In this document: one piece after another, positions 57,795 to 64,000 of the stretch | Numbering within the stretch: position 1 is the stretch's first letter | Layout: every line of letters begins with the position of its first letter | Origin: Laburnicola sp. R22_1 | Lineage: Eukaryota; Ascomycota; Dothideomycetes; Pleosporales; Didymosphaeriaceae | Length of the DNA stretch: 64,000 nucleotides | Assembly (NCBI GenBank): GCA_014281115.1 | Contig: JACONQ010000012.1 | Coordinates: forward strand, 248,001-312,000 | Direction of reading: 5' to 3' | Translations under genes and position numbers: made by a program | Notes under the pieces: model-generated | What the model was told of the DNA's origin: nothing | Database searches by the model: none | The model's input: only the letters and a program-made list of their open reading frames with translations

Positions 57795-60693
57795 CTATAT
57801 CACGATCCGCTCGAAACTGTATTTGGGTACGCGCTTGCTGATCAGCATACCCATCTCACGCGCGCTTCTTTCCTTCCTCTTGCCATCCTTGCCAGCCTTC
57901 GTCTTGCCCACGCCCAGATCTGGTTTCGCTCCGAGAGGCAGCATTGGCAGCTCATCTTGCTGGGGGTCAAGCGCAAATGGCTTGCCCTGTTTCTCCAAGG
58001 TTTTGCTGCTCGGTTTCTGTGATTTGGAGCTCTGAGTACTGTAGCGAAGAAGCTCGCTCAGTATGCCTCGAATATACCGAGCTTCCCAGAAACCGTTCAA
58101 CGCTTGCTCGGCATCTTCGCGCAATTCCGTGATGAGTTGTTCTGTGGATTTGTCGCCGACCGAGGTGAGCCAGATAGAAGGCCCGATTGCATCCAGCGTG
58201 CAACTCAGTAGCGAAGCGATAATGGCAACTGCGCTGTCGTCGATTTCCTCCTGGGGTGCATCACTTTCAGACCACTCGGAATCCCCAAGGTCGTATGGTG
58301 ACGTCCAACCACCATTCCTGAATTCGTGGTGCAGCAACTTCACTAGCGACTCCAGATCATGTCGCGGAAGTAGAGAGCGAAGCGTGGAGCTGATCACGGG
58401 CGGAGGGAAAGTGTGCAGGCGTATCAGGGCAGGTCGAAGGGTGTCCGTGCGGACCGTCAGACCACTGTCAAGTATCGCCATAACACGGTCGATTTCGTGT
58501 GAAGCGGCTTCCAATTCCGATGCAATGTCGACGTCCATATTGTCCGCGTGTGGCTCTGCTCCATTCGTGAGCAGTTTGGTCGCACTTTCGGCTTTCGGTT
58601 GATCGTCTAGGCTTCGCATTAGGAACCTGATAGCTTGCACCACTTCCCCAATCGGGAGGAAGTGACCATGGTTCAAGACCGTGGAAAGGATGTGCAGCTC
58701 TGGATCGAAATCCACAATTGCGCGAACAAGATCCCCGTCACGGATTGGTGTCGTTACGGCTAACTCGCAGGATGAACCATCCAGTATTGCGCGCCGAATT
58801 GATTCTTTCGTCAGATGTCCGGTGTGCATAAGCCATTGGAAGACGTTCGGTGGGAAGAATTCTATCTTCAGGTACCCACTCGGACCATCAGATGAGGACG
58901 AATCAACCCATCGGAATATTTTACTCAAGGCATACGCAGCATACTGCCGGTGCCGAGACCGTTCACTTGCTGGCTTTGTTCCTGAAAGAACCCATTTGCG
59001 GGGCAATTCGGAGGCCTCATCCTCGGCTCCAGACTCGACCTTCCCCAAATTTACGGCGCTGTCGCTTGATCCATTTGTCATGGGAGCATCTTTATCGCCG
59101 TTGACGAGTTCCGTTGCTCCAACATCTTCATCCTCTTTTGCCTTGCTTTCGAGCTCGATGCCTAACTCAGCAGCGAGGATCTCTTCAAACTTAACAACCT
59201 TTCCCTTGTGGGCGAACTGGTTGAGCTTGGTCGTTTTCTCGTGCCATTTCCGCAGGTCCTGGCGATCCTTTTCTGGCTTTGATGATATACCTTTCCCAAG
59301 TGAATCGATAAGTCGAGTGCCTTCTGGTCTGGCTCGTTTACGTCGGGTACCACCGCCAAGCTGCAATCCTACAAGTTCGTCATCCCACGACGCTACTGCC
59401 AGTCCCAAATCAGCGTAATATGCTATTAGGACGGGGGCTTTGACCACATCTTTCTCTGACGTGGGTGCGGTAAGTTTCCTCTTCCTGGTCTCTTTTCCAG
59501 GACTTTGTGCAACCCGCTCCATCGAACGCTCCGCTTGGATAGAATTGTACTTGACATTCAACACGTGACAAGTTTTCGGTGATGCTGTGAATAGCAGGTC
59601 TTGTGAAATGCGCAAGATCGAGCTGATGGTCAAGGCGGACTTGCTCAACTCGGAAGAGATCTTGGGAACGGTTCCAGTGAAGTCGTAAGTAAGCAATCCG
59701 CTGTCGCTTAGATGATGCAGAACTCCGTTGCTGGCATGAAGGATGAACTGTTCAACCCCTGAATTCGACACCGGTATAGTGTCCAAGACAGGAAAGTCCC
59801 AGGTCACAAGGTGCTTCAATGGCGGGAGACGACTACTCGAGAGATCGGGCGAGCGTGGGTGTACTTGGAATAGGTCGAGTGTCCTGCGACTATCTGGTCG
59901 TCGATAAATAACAGACAAGACTGGAGTCAGGTCCAGTAGGTCCGATTTGTCGTCGAGCGAGGGGTTTAAAACTGCGACAAGGTCGTCACGGTTTCTCAAG
60001 AGGCCGTGTGTCACCGCTCTGGCAGGGTTGAGAGACGTATAGTCAACCTGAAGAGCTTCCTTGGGAAACGGTGTAAGAGCTGGCAAACTTGTTACCCATC
60101 GCACTACCTCGAGATCTGAAGAGAGGCAGATAACATCTCCATTGTCAAAAATAGCCAGCACTTCATGCGAGGTATGTTGTTGCGATGATCCTGCAGGTAC
60201 TGGGATAGAATCTAACGACACAACCTTTTGTGTAGTGTTTGAGGGCGTATATGAAGTCTTGATCGTATCTGAGGTAGTGTCTTTGCGGATCTCCTCGGAA
60301 AAGCACACCAGCTGAGGTTTCGCGCCGGGTGTATCCTGGGTAATGAATGCGTACGTGTAGCGACGGGACGATCTTTTGGAAGAGCCTTTGTGGTAGACCG
60401 AATATGGACTGGATGCAAACGAGGTTTGAGGCGGCAAAGCGTAGGATGTTAAAAGTCGGGGATTTCGTAGCTTTGATTGTCAGCTGCGGAACCTGGTGGC
60501 ACATGTAGGTACCTACGCTGTAAATAAAAATCCCTTCTCCATCCAAAGCCACGGCGATTTCAGTACGCTTCCTCTTCTTGGTGCCGCTGATACTGCAGAC
60601 ACTGGCGGCATGTGTGCGACCGTCGCTGGTGCTGATCGAATGCGGCAAGGACGCCAGTGTGAAGGGCGCGCCAATTTCCTGGTTCGACGACAT
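57795..60693 (-). CDS. UTP8: U3 snoRNP / t-UTP component Utp8
   Basis: Minus-strand exons 60517-60693 and 57795-60470 give 950 aa. The intron is 46 nt; its acceptor TCAAAG was chosen because it joins IFIYS to LRNPRLLTSYALPPQTSF, the expected beta-propeller start. The first 400 residues have regular beta-rich repeats with hydrophobic-Asp-Gly patterns (FDNGDVICLSSDLEVVRWV). A charged linker with KRKR motifs follows, then a helical C-terminal domain (YIRGILSELLRYS), and the end is basic (MLISKRVPKYSFERIVI). Utp8 belongs to the UtpA complex that starts 18S pre-rRNA processing in the nucleolus. Longer than yeast Utp8. Family assignment is from overall resemblance, so somewhat less certain than its neighbours. 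Confidence 0.83.
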
Positions 60694-61238
60694 GATACTT
60701 TTGCCAGACTGAGCCTCAAAGCTCGCTCGATGCCTGCGTGGATCGTCAAAGCGCTGCTAAAGAGGTGTGGGAGCTGTCGCAAAAAAAGTTCAGACCAAGC
60801 GGCAGAACGAGGCGGTGAGAGGAAGAGCGAAATCTTGGCACCCCGGCAGCGTGGAGGCACACTTACAGCGTGGGCAGGCCAGTTATTCAACTTCAAAATT
60901 GGCGAGAGTCTCGTTATGTTCCCGGCTCTAAATTCGGCGTTCAATATTCAGAGTATTCTGGGTTATAAGACAAAGGACGTGCATGTAAAAATCACGGAGG
61001 TTGGTGCTAGCGCGGGTGGTCTGGTCGCGCTTACTAAGTACCAACGCGTCCGTCAACGTGAAAGCGCGTTCTTCTAACGTCGCGTCTCCCGAGCCCATGC
61101 ACGCAGCCTTCACCTTCGACTTCACGGCACGTTATTACTTCCGTTTCCCGATCCACGACTGACTTCTGCCGTTTCTGCACCAACCATCGCTCCGAACCAA
61201 ATCATCTTCCTACTATGCTCCGTCAGCTTGCCTGGTAG
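60694..61238. promoter_or_regulatory. Bidirectional promoter UTP8 / ELG1
   Basis: There are 545 bp between divergent start codons. One ACGCGT box is at 61044, about 195 bp before the ELG1 start, with GCGCG-type near matches close by. ELG1 acts in S phase, so a G1/S element would make sense, but one copy could be chance. Confidence 0.45.
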
Positions 61239-64000
61239 ATGGCTCTCGCAGCGGTGCAGACCGCAATGAAGGCTGAGAAGAACAGCGTACATCCATTCTT
61301 TTCGAAATCGTCGAGTATGTAATATACATACACCATTCGAATTGCATATACTGACTACCTACAGGGAATTGTATACCTGGAGGACAACCGCCTGCGGTTG
61401 AGGTGCCGCCTGGTAACGCGCACGATGACTCCGACTACGAACAACAAGAGAAGGCACACAAGGGACAGAAGAAGCGTGGAAGGAAGCCTGGCAGTACAAA
61501 CACAGTGAAAAAGAGTCCCGTGGGAAAGAATCAGTCCATACTGGAGCTATTCACGAAATCATCCGGCATGCACCCTGCTGCAGAAGGCGCGCCTACCAAT
61601 GCAGCGCACAATCCCGGTGAGCCGACGATGGAGGAGGACCCAAACCAAGAGCGGCGAAAGCGGCGAAAGACGAACTCACCGCCTCCTGCGCGGACTGATG
61701 CAGCGGCAGTGGAAGCCTCGGCAGATGGACCACCCGATTGGCACCAGCAGCTCACGATGGTGGCCGGGGAGGACATGTCACCAGACATGGAAGAGTCCTG
61801 TGCAACTAATACCGAACCATTACCCATTGATGGTACTATGCACCTACCCAGCAATAGCACTAAAGACGCCCTGCGAGCTGTAACACCGCCGAACGACGAT
61901 ATGGCTGAGTCTGGTGCCATTGCTCATCCAAGCCCAGTTCCAACGTCTGCGATCAGCAACGGAACACCAAAGAAGAAGACTATCAAGGTGACTAAAAGCG
62001 GGAAACTCCTGTCAAGCCCCCCCCAAGCTCCCGCGGAACCCACGGCACCCAAGAAGCGAAGAGGGCGGAAACCGAAGCCGAAGGCTGCGCCAACCATCAC
62101 TATCATAAAATACGGCCACGATTCTGCGAGTCGAGCCGTAATTGGAGAGAAAATTGAAGCCATTCTCAAAAGTGTCGAGTCCGCACCACGTCCAGTAACT
62201 CCAAAGAAGACGCCGCTGAAAACAGCCGGACCACCAAAGCCCACACATCCTTTATTTCTCGGAAAAGCCGCCCAGAAGAGTGACGAGGCTGTGGTCAATA
62301 AACAGACTCCGAATGACCAAGCATTGCTTTCTCCACGGAAGGAGAAGAGGAGCGCTGTTACCCCAGGAAAGCTAAAGACTGAGACTCGTAGCTTTCACCA
62401 ACGAACTGACATGCCAACCGTTGGTTCGGCTGGGAATAAGCGCGTGTCGAAACAACCCGGTCAGGCTGAGGCGCCGTGGCCTTCGAAAGATACGGCGCAC
62501 GTTCGTAATTTGGATGTCAAAGTCTCCCCAGACACTTCACCAATATCCTTACCGTCTCTCAGGGCTCGGAAAATGAAGAACACTATCTTTTCCGTACCAC
62601 AAGAAGAGGATCTGATGGCAAATTTGGCCTTTGAACTTCAATCATACACTCCAGACCGGAATGGACTTGGTCGGAGCGACTTTGGGCCACCGAAAGATGT
62701 ACGCCTTCCTTCACGCTTACTAACCACGGGTGTCGATCTCCAGGGTGCGGTAAGTGGGCAGGTTGCTTCTTTATCTGCGTCGTGGGAGCAGACCCACCCT
62801 GCAATTAAAACGCTTTTCGCCGAAATTGAGCATACCCTTACTCCTTTCGACCTCGGCAAATGCGAACCTTTGTCCTGGGTTCAAAAGTATGCGCCTAAGC
62901 ACGCCTCACATGTGTTGCAACTCGGGAAGGAGCCTATGATCTTGAAGGACTGGCTGCAAAATCTCACCGTCCTGGCTGTTGGTGGTAAACACGATGGAGC
63001 AATAGAATCTAAGAAACCGCCCAAGAAAAAGAGGAAAAAGGCCGTGGACGACTTCATTGTTGACAGCGAAGAAGAGGAGGAGGAGGATATGGTCGAAGTA
63101 TCCGGTGGAGACGGCGAGTATGAAGCATCAAGCTCTTCCCTTCCAAAATCCCTGCGACGAGAACGCTGGACTAGGAACAAAAACGTGGTACTCATAAGTG
63201 GGCCCCATGGTTGCGGAAAGAGCGCTATGGTACATGCCGTTGCTAAGGATCTGGGATTTGAAATTTTTGAAATCAATTCGGGTAGTCGCCGCTCTGGGAA
63301 AGACATCCAGGATAAAGTTGGCAACATGTCCGAGAACCATCTCGTCAGCCACAAGCGGGAAGGGACATCAACCAATCTCGAAGTAGCGCCAGCTGATGAT
63401 ATGGACACTGAGCGCCATAGCGACGCGCTACAGAAAGATCTCGAGAGCGGGCGACAAGGCACTATGATGTCTTTCTTCGCTTCTACAGGTCCGGCAAAGG
63501 AGAAAGCAAAAGCAAGAGTTAAGGCACCCGAACCAAAGAAAGTATCCAAATCAGGCCAAGCAACACTACCAATCACACAGCTGCAGCGCAAGTCACAGAA
63601 GCAATCATTGATCCTCTTCGAGGAAGCTGACGTTCTATTCGAAGAGGATCAAGGGTTCTGGGCACAAGTCACCAGACTCGCATCCCAATCGAAACGACCC
63701 ATCGTAATTACCTGCACGGATGAAGCCCTCATTCCATCACAGGAGCTACCGCTAGCCGCGATCCTTAGAATTTTCCCACCCCCTATCGAACTTGCTACCG
63801 ACTATATGGTTGTCCTGGCCGGTCACGAAGGCCATATTCTGGAGCGGGATGCTGTTTCATCCCTCTATCGCTCGAAGAAATGCGACCTCCGAGCTAGCAT
63901 TACAGAACTGAACCTTTGGTGTCAGATGTCAGTCGGCGACCCAAAAGGTGGGCTGGAATGGATTTATCAGCGGTGGCCACCAGGCAAAGACGTCGACGAG
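61239..64000 (+). CDS. ELG1: PCNA-unloading RFC-like factor Elg1/ATAD5, partial
   Basis: Exon 1 is 61239-61314 and exon 2 starts at 61365 and is open to the window end, about 904 codons so far. The N-terminal half is disordered with basic clusters (KKRRGRKPKPK) and AT-hook-like GRKP motifs. A degenerate PCNA-binding motif, QSILELFT, is at about 82-89. The AAA+ module begins with WVQKYAPKHASHVLQL. Walker A is GPHGCGKS at 638-645, and the Walker B-like LILFEEADVLF starts at 774. Between them sits QGTMMSFF (723-730), which matches the PIP-box consensus exactly. Elg1 replaces Rfc1 in an alternative clamp loader that removes PCNA, preferring SUMO-PCNA, after replication. The C-terminus lies beyond the window. 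Confidence 0.93.

Noticed and set aside
57499..58035. Plus-strand 178-codon frame overlapping the end of UTP8
   Set aside because: It is mostly a shadow of UTP8 on the opposite strand and has no domain.
62750..62791. A possible 42-nt in-frame intron in ELG1 (GTAAGT ... AG)
   Set aside because: The frame is open through it and the downstream segment with SWEQTHPAIKTLF reads as conserved protein. 42 nt is at or below the usual intron minimum here.
1..64000. CRISPR arrays, tRNA and rRNA genes
   Set aside because: No regularly spaced repeats and no cloverleaf B-box patterns (GGTTCGANTCC) were found on reading both strands. A tRNAscan run would settle short or intron-bearing tRNAs.

Overview
The window comes from a filamentous ascomycete (Pezizomycotina). 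Signs are short introns of about 45-110 nt with GT..CTAAC/CTGAC..AG signals, compact genes on both strands, fungal-type gene families (glutaminase A, TigA-like PDI, BRE4-like transporter, Tel1, Elg1, Utp8) and AT-rich islands that look like RIP-decayed repeats. A dothideomycete is my best guess, but the sequence alone does not prove it. All exon boundaries were read by eye from splice signals and frame continuity.

Layout. 0.5-8.1 kb: a small hypothetical gene, an AT-rich repeat, PRP19, a RING protein with several SUMO-interacting motifs (STUbL-like), a dead 1.5-kb Tc1-type transposon, and PHS1 (3-hydroxyacyl-CoA dehydratase). 9-14.4 kb: a carboxymuconolactone-decarboxylase-family gene, a BMT6-like rRNA methyltransferase broken by one base in a C run, and a DGR2-like WD40 gene. 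15.1-22.1 kb, all minus strand: RNR2 (ribonucleotide reductase small subunit), RPC4 (Pol III) and VAC8. 22.5-22.9 kb: a second AT-rich repeat island. 23.6-35.3 kb, mainly plus strand: a Ser/Thr kinase, a secreted glutaminase A, a TigA-like PDI, an HSBP1-like microgene (minus), EBP2, and a hypothetical gene with two apparent frameshifts. 35.3-36.9 kb: a minisatellite, a complete 160-bp hAT-type MITE and a (GAAA)n tract. 36.9-51.7 kb: TEL1 (about 2965 aa) and NUP192 (about 1671 aa), divergent. 52.2-64 kb: glycine cleavage H protein, mitochondrial bS6m (MRP17), a BRE4-like membrane transporter, UTP8, and the 5' part of ELG1, which runs off the end.

The genes are mostly conserved housekeeping genes rather than a pathway cluster. 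Several act in DNA synthesis or repair (PRP19, the STUbL candidate, RNR2, TEL1, ELG1). The most unusual signal is in RNR2: MluI cell-cycle boxes (ACGCGT) lie in its promoter and in each of its three introns, nine copies in 1.7 kb. The second is the intact hAT-like MITE with perfect 40-bp inverted repeats and a perfect 8-bp target duplication. I saw no CRISPR array, tRNA, rRNA or bacterial-type operon.
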